The notes: a model not told the origin generated them from the sequence alone. A stretch of 64,000 nucleotides of DNA from Mycolicibacterium parafortuitum (GCF_010725485.1 NZ_AP022598.1:5394001-5458000); one strand, 5' to 3'. Counted from the stretch's first letter, positions 26,773 through 34,959 are shown. Translations and numbers: made by a program.

Positions 26773-27324
26773 TCAGCCGATCTCGGCGACCAGCTTGCCG
26801 ATGACGTCACGCAGCCGCGCGGTCACCTCGGCGTTCTCGCGCGGATGCTTGCCGTCCAGCGACGCGCCCGGAATCGACAGCTCCAGACCGTCCACGATCC
26901 GGGGACCGGCGATACCGAGCGTCTTACGCGTCTCGTCGTGGGCCCACACACCGCCGTACTGCCCCAGCGCGACGCCGATCACCGCGGCGGGCTTGTCCTT
27001 CAGCGCGCTGTTTCCGTAGGGCCGCGACAGCCAGTCGATGGCGTTCTTGAGCACTCCCGGGACCGAGCCGTTGTACTCCGGCGTGACGACCAGCGCCGCT
27101 CCGGCGGCCGCGGCGGCCTCCCGCAGCGCGACGACGGGCTCGGGGGCGTCCTCGGTGTCGAGGTCCTCGTTGTAGAACGGCAGGTCCCCGAGGCGGTCGA
27201 ACCGTTCCAAGACGACGCCCTCGGGCGCCACTTCCGCGGCGAGCTCGGCGAGCAGGCGGTTCACCGACGCCGCGCGCAGGCTTCCGACGAGCACAAGGAC
27301 CTTGCTGGTGGCGGTCTCGGACAT
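26773..27324 (-). CDS. NADPH-dependent FMN reductase family protein
   Basis: 183 residues with a flavodoxin-like FMN_red fold. The phosphate loop is VLVGSLRAASVNRLL, followed by GALVVTPEYNGSVPGVLKNAIDWLSRP, the usual flavin and dimer contact segment. It probably uses NAD(P)H to reduce FMN, quinones or azo compounds. In M. tuberculosis I recall the equivalent as Rv3054c, downstream of nrdH. It diverges from a TetR gene across 85 bases that contain a 14-bp palindrome, so that TetR is its likely repressor. Confidence 0.9.
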   Translation of the reverse strand: MSETATSKVLVLVGSLRAASVNRLLAELAAEVAPEGVVLERFDRLGDLPFYNEDLDTEDAPEPVVALREAAAAAGAALVVTPEYNGSVPGVLKNAIDWLSRPYGNSALKDKPAAVIGVALGQYGGVWAHDETRKTLGIAGPRIVDGLELSIPGASLDGKHPRENAEVTARLRDVIGKLVAEIG

Positions 27325-27367
27325 CGTTCTCCTTCACAGTTGTTCCAACGGTGCCGCACTGTCTAAC

Positions 27368-27381
27368 CGGACTATAGTCCG
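27368..27381. promoter_or_regulatory. Palindromic operator overlapping divergent -10 elements
   Basis: CGGACTATAGTCCG is a perfect 14-bp palindrome between the FMN reductase and TetR start codons. It contains TATAGT on both strands, a TANNNT -10 hexamer facing each gene, so one bound repressor dimer would block both promoters. The TetR protein encoded at 27410-28030 is the obvious candidate ligand. Confidence 0.6.
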
Positions 27382-27409
27382 CTCTATTCCGCCGGGTTAA
27401 AGTTGCCTG

Positions 27410-28030
27410 GTGAGCGCAGTCGAGGGACGCAACGAGCTGCCGGTGCTGCCGGTCGCCGATGCCGCCTCGGCACCCGAGCGCGGCGATGCCGCGCGCAACA
27501 GGGCGCTGCTTCTCGACGCGGCACGACGCCTGATCGACGAACACGGCGCGGATTGCGTGACCACCGACGACATCGCGGCCGCGGCGGGCGTCGGCAAGGG
27601 CACGCTGTTCCGTCGGTTCGGCAGCCGCGCCGGTCTGATGGTCGTACTCCTCGACGAGGACGAGAAAGCGTTCCAGGAGGCCGTCCTGTTCGGGCCTCCC
27701 CCGCTCGGCCCGGACGCACCGCCGCTGGAGCGCCTGCTCGCCTACGGCCGGGAGCGGCTCAAGTTCGTCCAGATCCATTACGAGCTGCTGTCCAACGCGG
27801 TCCGCGACCCGCAGATGCGCTACAACGCACCGATGAGCCTGCACCTCCGCCACGTCCGGCTGTTGCTCGAATCGGCGGGCACCACCGGAGATCTCGACGC
27901 CCAGGCGACAGCGCTGACCGCGCTGCTCGACGCCGACCACGTCCATCACCAACTGGCCGATCTTGGTTTGTCCGAGCAGCACATCGGCGACGCGTGGGAG
28001 ACGGTGGCGCGCAAGCTCTGCGGCACATGA
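27410..28030 (+). CDS. TetR family transcriptional regulator
   Basis: 206 residues from a GTG at 27410. The DNA-binding region is RALLLDAARRLIDEHGADCVTTDDIAAAAGVGKGTLFRRFGSRAGLM (about residues 30-75). Its stop overlaps the start of the DNA polymerase gene (ATGA), so this regulator and the polymerase are made from one message. It probably represses itself, the polymerase and the divergent FMN reductase through the palindrome at 27368-27381. Confidence 0.9.
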   Translation: MSAVEGRNELPVLPVADAASAPERGDAARNRALLLDAARRLIDEHGADCVTTDDIAAAAGVGKGTLFRRFGSRAGLMVVLLDEDEKAFQEAVLFGPPPLGPDAPPLERLLAYGRERLKFVQIHYELLSNAVRDPQMRYNAPMSLHLRHVRLLLESAGTTGDLDAQATALTALLDADHVHHQLADLGLSEQHIGDAWETVARKLCGT

Positions 28031-29100
28031 CCGAGTCCGGCGTGGCCCAGGAACGGGACTGGATCCTGCACGTCGACATGGATCAGTTCCTCGCCTCGGT
28101 GGAGCTGCAACGCCGCCCCGACCTGGTCGGTCTGCCCGTCATCGTCGGCGGTGGCGGCGACCCCACCGAAGCCCGCAAGGTGGTCACCTGCGCCTCCTAT
28201 GAGGCCCGCGCCTTCGGGGTGCACGCCGGGATGCCGTTGCGCGCCGCGGCGCGCCGCTGCCCCGACGCGACGTTCCTGCCGTCGGACCCCGAGGCCTACG
28301 ACGCGGCATCCGAGCGGGTGATGGGACTTCTCCGCGACCTCGGACATCCCGTGGAGGTGTGGGGCTGGGACGAGGCGTACGTCGGTGCGCGCGTGGCCGA
28401 TCCGATCGCGCTGGCCCGGCGGATCCAGGACGTGGTCTCCTCCGAGACGGGGATGTCGTGCTCGGTCGGGATCAGCGACAACAAGCAGCGCGCCAAGGTC
28501 GCCACCGGTTTCGGCAAGCCGGCCGGCATCCACATGCTCACCGACGACAACTGGATGGCCACGATGGGCGACCGTCCTGTCGAGGCGCTCTGGGGCGTCG
28601 GCCCCAAGACCGCGAAAAAGCTTGCGACGATGGACATCACCACCGTCGCGGATCTCGCGCGCACCGATCCGGCCGCGCTCACCGCCGCGTTCGGACCGTC
28701 GACCGGACTGTGGATCCTGTTGCTGGCCAAAGGCGGCGGGGACAGCACGGTCAGCGCCGAACCCTGGGTCCCGCGATCCCGCAGCCATGTCGTCACGTTC
28801 ACCCATGATCTGACCGATCGCGCCGAGATGGACGCCGCGGTGACCGACCTCGCCGAGCGGACCCTGGCCGAGGTTGTCGCACAACAACGCACCGTCACCC
28901 ACGTCGCGGTCACCGTACGCACGGCCACGTTCTACACGCGCACCAAGATCCGCAAACTGGGCGAACCGACCACCGACGCCGACCCGGTGATCGCCACCGC
29001 ACTCGACCTGCTCGGGCGGTTCGACCTGGACCGCCCGATCCGGTTGCTTGGGGTCCGGCTGGAGCTCGCGATGCCGGCTCCGGCCGCACCTGCGCGCTGA
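28027..29100 (+). CDS. dinB2: DNA polymerase IV, DinB2 type with a leucine steric gate
   Basis: 357 residues of the Y-family. Catalytic acidic residues are Asp17 and Asp19 in HVDMDQFLASVE and Asp115/Glu116 in WGWDEAYVG; a helix-hairpin-helix segment ALWGVGPKTAKKLATM follows. Position 22, normally Phe or Tyr and acting as the gate against ribonucleotides, is Leu. The same change is known for mycobacterial DinB2, which incorporates rNTPs. The C-terminus (LGVRLELAMPAPAAPAR) lacks an obvious sliding-clamp-binding motif. Translation is coupled to the TetR gene upstream. It would act in translesion or gap-filling synthesis when dNTPs are scarce. Confidence 0.93.
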   Translation: MTESGVAQERDWILHVDMDQFLASVELQRRPDLVGLPVIVGGGGDPTEARKVVTCASYEARAFGVHAGMPLRAAARRCPDATFLPSDPEAYDAASERVMGLLRDLGHPVEVWGWDEAYVGARVADPIALARRIQDVVSSETGMSCSVGISDNKQRAKVATGFGKPAGIHMLTDDNWMATMGDRPVEALWGVGPKTAKKLATMDITTVADLARTDPAALTAAFGPSTGLWILLLAKGGGDSTVSAEPWVPRSRSHVVTFTHDLTDRAEMDAAVTDLAERTLAEVVAQQRTVTHVAVTVRTATFYTRTKIRKLGEPTTDADPVIATALDLLGRFDLDRPIRLLGVRLELAMPAPAAPAR

Positions 29101-29151
29101 CCGCGGGCCGGAACGTCCTCACTCGTCGGGCAGCCAGGTTACGGTGGCCTC

Positions 29152-29865
29152 ATGGCGTGGGTTCCCGGGTTCGACGAGCGACTCGACGCCGCGCTGCACG
29201 ACGAGGCGGCGCGCGCCGGTGAGCCGGTCGACATGTTCGTCGCCAGGGCCGTGGCCGCCCGCATCGCCGTCGAGATGGCCCGCCGCAGCGACCCGGCCCT
29301 CGCCGAGATCCTGGACCGGATCCGGTCGATGGACCTGGCCCCTCCCAAGCCGGGTATGCGCCCCGAGACCGGCGCCGTGATCGCCGACCCCGAACGCCTG
29401 CAGGCGCTCCACGAGACCGGGCTGCTCAACGCCCGCAGCGGCTCGCTCCTGGACCGCGTGGTCGAGATGGCAGTCGGGGCGCTGGCCGTCCCGTCCGCGG
29501 CGGTCTCACTCGTCGATCAGGACACGATGTACGTGCCGAGCGCGATCGGGCTGCCCCACGAGATCGCCGCCCTGCGCCAGATCCCTTTGCAGCGTTCGAT
29601 TTCCAGGCCGATCGTCACCACCGGTGCGGCGGTGATCACCGAGGACGCCCGGACCCATCCGGCGTTGATGAACCATCCGATGGTGCTCGACGGGTACGTG
29701 GTCGGGTTCGCCGCGATGCCGATCACCAACCCCGACGGCCACACCATCGGCGCACTGGCGGTGTGGGACTCCAAACCCAGACCCTGGACCCGCGGCCACC
29801 TTCAGATCCTCGAGGACTTCACCGCGGTCATCTGCGGCCGGATCTTCGACACCTCCACCGACTGA
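29152..29865 (+). CDS. GAF domain protein with N-terminal ribbon-helix-helix-like segment
   Basis: 237 residues. The first 60 (FDERLDAALHDEAARAGEPVDMFVARAVAARIAVEMARR) have the pattern of a ribbon-helix-helix DNA-binding or dimerisation motif. Residues about 85-235 form a GAF-like sensory domain (ALHETGLLNARSGSLLDRVVEMA, ... IGALAVWDSKPRPWT). It may sense a small molecule or redox state and bind DNA; neither is shown. The next gene begins 4 bases after its stop, so the GAF protein and the ATPase are one transcript. Confidence 0.8.
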   Translation: MAWVPGFDERLDAALHDEAARAGEPVDMFVARAVAARIAVEMARRSDPALAEILDRIRSMDLAPPKPGMRPETGAVIADPERLQALHETGLLNARSGSLLDRVVEMAVGALAVPSAAVSLVDQDTMYVPSAIGLPHEIAALRQIPLQRSISRPIVTTGAAVITEDARTHPALMNHPMVLDGYVVGFAAMPITNPDGHTIGALAVWDSKPRPWTRGHLQILEDFTAVICGRIFDTSTD

Positions 29866-29869
29866 CCGC

Positions 29870-31036
29870 ATGCTCGATACCGTCGCCATCCGCGGGTACC
29901 GCTCGCTGCGTGAACTGGTCCTGCCGCTGCGCAGGCTGACCGTCGTCACGGGGGCGAACGGGACCGGAAAGTCGTCGCTGTACCGCGCGCTGCGGCTGCT
30001 CGCCGACTGTGGCCGCGGCGAGGTGATCGCGTCGTTCGCCCGCGAGGGCGGGGTCGCGTCGGCGATGTGGGCGGGACCCGAGAATCTCGGCGGCGCCCGG
30101 CGCACCGGCACGGCGCAGGGCGGCCCGCGGACAAGGTCGGTGTCCATCGAAATGGGTTATGCCTCAGATGATTTCGGCTATCTGATCGATCTCGGCCTGC
30201 CACAGGCCCAGCAGTCGGCGTTCGGCCGGGATCCGGAGGTCAAGCGCGAGCTCGTCTTCGCCGGGCCGGTGGCCCGCCCCACCACGACGCTGGTGCGCCG
30301 GGTGCGCGGGATGGTCGAGGTCGTCGCGGAATCCGGGCACGGCTTCGACGAGCTGGCCCGCAACATGCCTGCTCACCGCAGCGTCCTCGCCGACTGGGCA
30401 GGCGCCGCACCGGAATTGGTGATGGTGCGGGAACGGCTGCGCAACTGGCGTTTCTACGACGGGTTCCGGGCCGACGCGACGGCGCCGGCCCGGCTGCCGC
30501 AGGTGGGCACCAGGACGCCGGTGCTTGCCGACGACGGCGCCGACCTGGCCGCGGCGATCCAGACGATCCTGGAGACCGGCGCCGAGGACCTACCGCGCGC
30601 CGTGGCGGACGCGTTCGACGGCGCCGGCGTCTCGGTGGCCGTCACCGACGGCCTTTTCGATCTGCAGCTGCACCAGCAGGGTATGTTGCGCCCGCTGCGC
30701 AGCGCCGAGATCTCCGACGGCACACTGCGTTTCCTGCTCTGGGCGGCGGCGCTGCTGAGCCCGCAGCCGCCGTCGCTGATGGTGCTCAACGAACCTGAGA
30801 CCTCGTTGCACCCGGACCTGGTCGCGCCGCTGGCCTCGTTGATCGCCGAGGCTGCGACCCGGACCCAGGTCGTCGTGGTGACCCATTCCCCGATCCTGCG
30901 GGAACGTCTCGGCGCGCAGCCACTGGGCTCCGACGCCGACGCGTGGGAGATCGAGCTCTACAAGGACTGGGGTGAGACGAAAGTGGTGGGCCAGGACCTC
31001 TCGACCATGCCGCCGTGGGACTGGGGTCGGCGCTGA
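29870..31036 (+). CDS. AAA family ATPase (RecF/OLD-like, COG4637 type)
   Basis: 388 residues with an ABC-type ATPase fold. Walker A is VTGANGTGKSSLYRAL (residues 25-40), the signature-like EISDGTLRFLLWAAALL, Walker B MVLNEPETSLHP and the switch His in VVVTHSP. The compact middle region lacks a long coiled coil. Relatives include RecF-like and defence-related ATPases, but no nuclease (TOPRIM) domain is visible here. It directly follows the GAF protein and the dinB2 region, so a role in DNA damage or phage response is possible but unproven. Confidence 0.85.
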   Translation: MLDTVAIRGYRSLRELVLPLRRLTVVTGANGTGKSSLYRALRLLADCGRGEVIASFAREGGVASAMWAGPENLGGARRTGTAQGGPRTRSVSIEMGYASDDFGYLIDLGLPQAQQSAFGRDPEVKRELVFAGPVARPTTTLVRRVRGMVEVVAESGHGFDELARNMPAHRSVLADWAGAAPELVMVRERLRNWRFYDGFRADATAPARLPQVGTRTPVLADDGADLAAAIQTILETGAEDLPRAVADAFDGAGVSVAVTDGLFDLQLHQQGMLRPLRSAEISDGTLRFLLWAAALLSPQPPSLMVLNEPETSLHPDLVAPLASLIAEAATRTQVVVVTHSPILRERLGAQPLGSDADAWEIELYKDWGETKVVGQDLSTMPPWDWGRR

Positions 31037-31039
31037 CCC

Positions 31040-31912
31040 TCAGCGCCGCTTGGGTTTCGGCCGCAGGGCACGGCTGAAGATCGGGTTGACCTGCTTCATC
31101 GCGGCCGCGTAGGGCAGCCACATCGTGCGCTTGAACAGGTACAGCGCCCGGATGTCGGGCGAGGTGTAGATCAGGTAGCGGTTCTTGGCCACCCCGGCCA
31201 GGATCTTGTCGGCGGCGACCTCCGGGGACACCGCGTGCCCGGCGAACCGCGACGTCCACTTCTGCACCCGCGGGTCGTCGCGATCGACGCCGGCGATGCG
31301 GACCGTATCGACCAGTGGGGTGCGCACCGCACCGGGCACCACCACCGACACGCCGATCCGGTAGCGCGCGAGGTCGAATCGCAGCACCTCCGACAGCCCC
31401 CGCAGCCCGTACTTGCTGGCGCTGTAGGCGGCGTGCCAGGGCAGCGCCACGATGCCCGCGGCCGAGGACACGTTGACCAGATGACCGCCGCGGCGCGCCT
31501 TCATCATCGGCGGAACGAAGCTCTCGATGACGTGGATCGGGCCCTTGAGATTGATGTCGATCAGCGACATCCAGTCCTGGTGCGACAGCGTGTCCACGGT
31601 CCCCCAGGCCGAGATGCCGGCGATGTTCATCACGATGTCCATCGGCGGGTGCCCGGCATGGATGTGTTCGGCGAACGCGGCCACCGCGTCGTGGTCGGAG
31701 ATGTCGAGCGCGCGGTGTTCGGCCACCACCCCGCCGAGAGCGCGGGCGTCGGCGACAGTCTGTTCCAGCCCGTCGGCGTCACGGTCGGTGAGGTACAGCG
31801 CGGCACCCTGGGCGGCGAGCTTCAGCGCGGTGGCACGCCCGATACCGCTGGCGGCCCCGGTCAGCAGACACCGCTTGCCCGCGAACACGTCAGAACCGTT
31901 GCGCTGCGCCAT
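31040..31912 (-). CDS. SDR family oxidoreductase
   Basis: 290 residues. The cofactor motif is LLTGAASGIGRATALKLA, then NIAGIS and the catalytic NVSSAAG...YSASKYGLRG. The extra C-terminal region (PDIRALYLFKRTMWLPYAAAMKQVNPIFSRALRPKPKRR) is basic and amphipathic, suggesting loose membrane contact. In M. tuberculosis the equivalent position is Rv3057c (recalled). The ATG at 31912 is preferred over an upstream in-frame GTG at 31924. It lies downstream of a TetR gene on the same strand. The substrate is probably a lipid or steroid-like alcohol. Confidence 0.9.
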   Translation of the reverse strand: MAQRNGSDVFAGKRCLLTGAASGIGRATALKLAAQGAALYLTDRDADGLEQTVADARALGGVVAEHRALDISDHDAVAAFAEHIHAGHPPMDIVMNIAGISAWGTVDTLSHQDWMSLIDINLKGPIHVIESFVPPMMKARRGGHLVNVSSAAGIVALPWHAAYSASKYGLRGLSEVLRFDLARYRIGVSVVVPGAVRTPLVDTVRIAGVDRDDPRVQKWTSRFAGHAVSPEVAADKILAGVAKNRYLIYTSPDIRALYLFKRTMWLPYAAAMKQVNPIFSRALRPKPKRR

Positions 31913-31945
31913 GTGACGCGACACTACCGGCGCAGACGGGCCGAT

Positions 31946-32566
31946 CTAGTCGCCGCCCCACAGGCTGCTCTGCCACAGCCGTTCCAGCACCTCCAGCGAG
32001 CGGGCCGGGTCCTGGCCGCGGCCGACGAACGCGCTGTCGAGGGCCAGCGTCGACGACGTCACCGCGATCATCATCCGCACCAGGGCGGGCAGGTCCTCGG
32101 AGATCGGACGGGCGCCGGAGTCCTGCTCGACGAGCCCGACGATCTTGTCGACCACTCCGTCCTGGAAGTCGTCCATGATCTCGCGGATCTGCGCGTCGGT
32201 GTTCCGCGCGAGACTGCAGGCGGCCATGATCGGGTCGTTGGACGCGAACACCGTCTTGGCGTAGCCGACCATGCGCGAGGAGAACTCGGCCGGGGACTCG
32301 GTGGCCTCGCGCGGCGCGAAGTCGTGGGTGAGCTTGTCCAGTTCGGCCATCGCATCGGCGATGATCACCGCCAGCACCGCGTACTTCGAGTCGAAGTAGA
32401 AGTAAAAGCCGGACCTCGCGACACCGGCACGCTCGCTGATCGTGCTCACCGACAGTTCGGCGAACGGGCGCTCGTGCAACAGCTCGCGCACCGCGGCGAC
32501 GATCGCATCCCGCTGCCGGTCGCCTCGACTACGACGGAGGTCGGTGGGGGCGGGTTCGGCCGTCAT
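31946..32566 (-). CDS. TetR family transcriptional regulator (EthR-like)
   Basis: 206 residues. The DNA-binding region is RDAIVAAVRELLHERPFAELSVSTISERAGVARSGFYFYFDSKYAVL; GFYFYFDSK is close to the recognition helix of EthR. The ATG at 32566 is used, with an in-frame start at 32584 also possible. It is divergent from cyp136 and followed by the SDR, a trio kept together in M. tuberculosis (Rv3057c-Rv3059, recalled). A 16-bp inverted repeat in the intergenic region is the likely operator. Confidence 0.9.
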   Translation of the reverse strand: MTAEPAPTDLRRSRGDRQRDAIVAAVRELLHERPFAELSVSTISERAGVARSGFYFYFDSKYAVLAVIIADAMAELDKLTHDFAPREATESPAEFSSRMVGYAKTVFASNDPIMAACSLARNTDAQIREIMDDFQDGVVDKIVGLVEQDSGARPISEDLPALVRMMIAVTSSTLALDSAFVGRGQDPARSLEVLERLWQSSLWGGD

Positions 32567-32604
32567 GGCAGTAAACCTTGGCATTGCGCCACCTCAAGCA
32601 CAAA

Positions 32605-32620
32605 CTTGACATGCGTCAAG
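32605..32620. promoter_or_regulatory. Inverted-repeat operator between TetR and cyp136
   Basis: CTTGACATGCGTCAAG is a 16-bp inverted repeat (CTTGAC/GTCAAG with a 4-base centre). TTGACA inside it could be the -35 element of cyp136, and TTGACG on the other strand the -35 of the TetR gene. Binding here would regulate both directions. Confidence 0.55.
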
Positions 32621-32683
32621 ACTGTGATCAGGATATCGGTTGAGTGACATCTACCACAACCCTTCACCCCCAGGAGTGCTCAG

Positions 32684-34165
32684 ATGCCGACGATCAGCAC
32701 CGCCGATTACTTGCTTGACCAGGCCAAAAGGCGGCTGAAGCCGACACCGGTGACCCTGCCGGGAATGGGAGCGATCGAAAAGCGCCTGCTCAAGCACAAC
32801 TTCGACGAGATCATCCTGGCCGAGCCACCGGCCGGCAGCGGACTCAAGGCGGTCCGGGGCGACAACGGACTGCCGATCATCGCGCACATGATCGAGATGT
32901 TCCGGGGCGGGCCGGACTTCATCCTGCACCAGTACCGCAAGTACGGACCCGTCTACTACTCCGGCTCGCAGGTGCTGCCGGCGGTCGGCGCGCTCGGCCC
33001 CGACGCCACCCAGGCGGTGTTCACCAATCGCAACAAAGACTTCTCCCAGCGCGCCTGGGATCCGGTGATCGGCCCGTTCTTCGAGGGCGGCCTGATGCTG
33101 CGCGACTTCGACGACCACATGTATCACCGCCGGATCATGCAGGAGGCGTTCACCCGCACCCGGCTCACCGGCTACGTCGAGCACATCGACTCGGTGGCCT
33201 CGAAGGTGATCGCCAACGACTGGGTCGCCAACGATCCGCGGTTCCTGTTCCACCCCCGGGTCAAGGAACTGACCCTCGACATCGCGTCGGTGGTCTTCAT
33301 GGGCCACAAGGCCGGCACCGACAAGGAGCTGGTGACCACCGTCAACGAGGCGTTCACCACCACCACCCGGGCCGGCAACGCGATCGTGCGCAAGCCGGTG
33401 CCGCCTCTGACCTGGTGGCGCGGCATCCAGGCCCGCAAGACGCTGGAGGACTACTTCTACGCCCGCATCGCCGAGAAGCGGCGGTCGGAGAGCACCGACA
33501 TGTTCAGCGTGCTGTGCCATGCGCAGGACGAGGACGGCGGCAGCTTCACCGACCAGGACGTCGTGAGCCACATGATCTTCCTGATGATGGCCGCCCACGA
33601 CACGTCGACCTCGACGATGACCACGATGGCCTACCACCTGGCCGCCAACCCGGAGTGGCAGGAGCGCTGCCGCGACGAGTCCGCGCGGATCGGCGACGGC
33701 CCGCTCGACATCGAGGCGCTGGAGAAGCTCGAGACCTACGACCTGGTGATCAACGAGGCGCTGCGGATGATGACCCCGCTGCCGTTCAACTTCCGCCAGG
33801 CCGTGCGCGACACCGACCTGCTGGGCTTCTTCATCCCGGCGGGCACCGCGATCATGACGTGGCCCGCGCTGAACCACCGGCTTCCCGAGCTGTGGACGGA
33901 CCCGGAGAAGTTCGACCCGGATCGCTTCTCCGAGCCGCGCAGCGAGCACAAGAAGCACCGTTACGCGTTCGCACCGTTCGGCGGCGGCGCCCACAAGTGC
34001 ATCGGCATGGTGTTCGGCCAGCTGGAGATCAAGACGGTGATGCACCGCCTGCTGCGTAAGTACCGCCTCGAGCTGCCGCATCCGGGCTACAAGCCGTGGT
34101 ACGACCACGGCGGTATGTCGGTACCGGTCGACGGCATGCCGATCGTGTTGCGCCCGCTGCACTGA
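32684..34165 (+). CDS. cyp136: Cytochrome P450, CYP136 family
   Basis: 493 residues. The heme-binding loop is FAPFGGGAHKCIGMVFG with Cys439 as the thiolate ligand. The oxygen-activation helix is MMAAHDTSTST, and the K-helix ExxR is NEALRM. The longer N-terminal region and the neighbourhood (divergent TetR, then SDR) match CYP136 of M. tuberculosis as I recall it. The natural substrate is unknown; partner ferredoxin and reductase are not adjacent. The start ATG follows CAGGAG. A strong rho-independent terminator follows. Confidence 0.9.
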   Translation: MPTISTADYLLDQAKRRLKPTPVTLPGMGAIEKRLLKHNFDEIILAEPPAGSGLKAVRGDNGLPIIAHMIEMFRGGPDFILHQYRKYGPVYYSGSQVLPAVGALGPDATQAVFTNRNKDFSQRAWDPVIGPFFEGGLMLRDFDDHMYHRRIMQEAFTRTRLTGYVEHIDSVASKVIANDWVANDPRFLFHPRVKELTLDIASVVFMGHKAGTDKELVTTVNEAFTTTTRAGNAIVRKPVPPLTWWRGIQARKTLEDYFYARIAEKRRSESTDMFSVLCHAQDEDGGSFTDQDVVSHMIFLMMAAHDTSTSTMTTMAYHLAANPEWQERCRDESARIGDGPLDIEALEKLETYDLVINEALRMMTPLPFNFRQAVRDTDLLGFFIPAGTAIMTWPALNHRLPELWTDPEKFDPDRFSEPRSEHKKHRYAFAPFGGGAHKCIGMVFGQLEIKTVMHRLLRKYRLELPHPGYKPWYDHGGMSVPVDGMPIVLRPLH

Positions 34166-34173
34166 CGCTTCTC

Positions 34174-34228
34174 ACCGCCGGGATCGTGCTCCAGCACACC
34201 GCTGGCTCGCGGTCCCGGCGGTCTTTTG
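34174..34228 (+). terminator. Rho-independent terminator after cyp136
   Basis: ACCGCCGGGA at 34174-34183 pairs perfectly with TCCCGGCGGT at 34213-34222 and is followed by CTTTTG. A smaller inner hairpin (GTGC/GCAC) lies in the loop. This is the most classical terminator in the window and sits 9 bases after the cyp136 stop. Confidence 0.8.
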
Positions 34229-34241
34229 TTCCGGTGGGTTC

Positions 34242-34742
34242 TTATCCGGCCAGCAACCGGTTCGCGCACGCGATGACGGCGTGCAGCGCCGAGTCGATCG
34301 GATCGTCGGACCAGCCCATCGCCCAGCGGTCGCTGCCGTCGCCGCGGCTGCCCCGGATGAACGTCGCGGTGTGCTCGCCCGCGGGCAGCTGGTGGAACGC
34401 GGTCATCTCCACGCCGATCCCGCGTTCGTAGAGCATCTCGGTCAGCGCCGCCACCGGGCCGCACGCCGACGCGCGGGCGGTGCCGATCCGGTCCCCGAGC
34501 GCCAGCGTGGCCTGATAGGTGCGCGCCTGCGGGCCGAGCTTCGCGGCGGGCCGGTCACCGTCGGTGCAGGCCCACTGCCGCAGCCGCAGCGGACCGGTCG
34601 AGGCCGAATACTCGGCGAGGAACTCGTCGAAGGACTTGCTCTCGGCCGTTGCGCGCAGCGCGCGCGGCATCCGGCCGTCGACGTAGGTGGCGAACGACGA
34701 CACGTTCGTGGACTGGGCGGGAGTGCCGATTGGGGAGTTCAT
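34242..34742 (-). CDS. Stand-alone LeuA allosteric (regulatory) domain protein
   Basis: 166 residues that resemble only the C-terminal leucine-binding dimer domain of 2-isopropylmalate synthase (RLRQWACTDGDRPAAKLGPQ, YQATLALGDRIGTARASACGPVAALTEMLYERGIGVEM). The catalytic TIM barrel is absent. It cannot make isopropylmalate on its own; it could bind leucine and regulate or co-assemble with full-length LeuA, which is not in the window. Its upstream region carries a possible leader peptide and a strong hairpin, suggesting leucine- or valine-dependent control. Confidence 0.8.
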   Translation of the reverse strand: MNSPIGTPAQSTNVSSFATYVDGRMPRALRATAESKSFDEFLAEYSASTGPLRLRQWACTDGDRPAAKLGPQARTYQATLALGDRIGTARASACGPVAALTEMLYERGIGVEMTAFHQLPAGEHTATFIRGSRGDGSDRWAMGWSDDPIDSALHAVIACANRLLAG

Positions 34743-34783
34743 GTGCCGGACCTTCTCGATGGAGAGGAAGTGACCGACGAAAT

Positions 34784-34838
34784 AGCAACCGACCCACAGC
34801 GAGGGGTCGGTCAGGATCAGACCCCGCTGCGGGTTGCT
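34784..34838 (-). promoter_or_regulatory. Structured leader hairpin upstream of the LeuA-domain gene
   Basis: On the minus strand AGCAACC (34838-34832) pairs with GGTTGCT (34790-34784), and CAGCGGGGT (34829-34821) with ACCCCTCGCTG (34807-34797), which has one bulge. The hairpin overlaps the end of a short leader reading frame. Structured leaders upstream of leuA are known in actinobacteria, so this may be an attenuator or translation switch. Confidence 0.55.
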
Positions 34839-34852
34839 ACTACGAGTCGCAT
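34817..34852 (-). CDS. Possible leader peptide MRLVVATRSGV
   Basis: An 11-codon frame starting at ATG 34852 and ending in TGA at 34817, about 75 bases upstream of the LeuA-domain gene. It contains Leu and three Val codons, four of eleven, which fits a branched-chain amino acid leader. The frame runs into the hairpin, so ribosome position on it could change folding. There is no strong ribosome site, and chance occurrence of so short a frame cannot be excluded. Confidence 0.35.
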   Translation of the reverse strand: MRLVVATRSGV

Positions 34853-34959
34853 CGGCACGTGAGCGATGCTAGACCTGCCCGCTCGGGATGCGCAAACACT
34901 TATCCCCGCGCGCCGATGCCCGGCGCGCCGCCCATCGCCGGTGCGGGCAGACTGTCCGG

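Noticed and set aside
32651..34162. A 503-codon frame antisense to cyp136
   Set aside because: It mirrors the P450 gene, with His/Arg/Val/Gly-rich low-complexity sequence and no ribosome site; the P450 motifs decide the strand.
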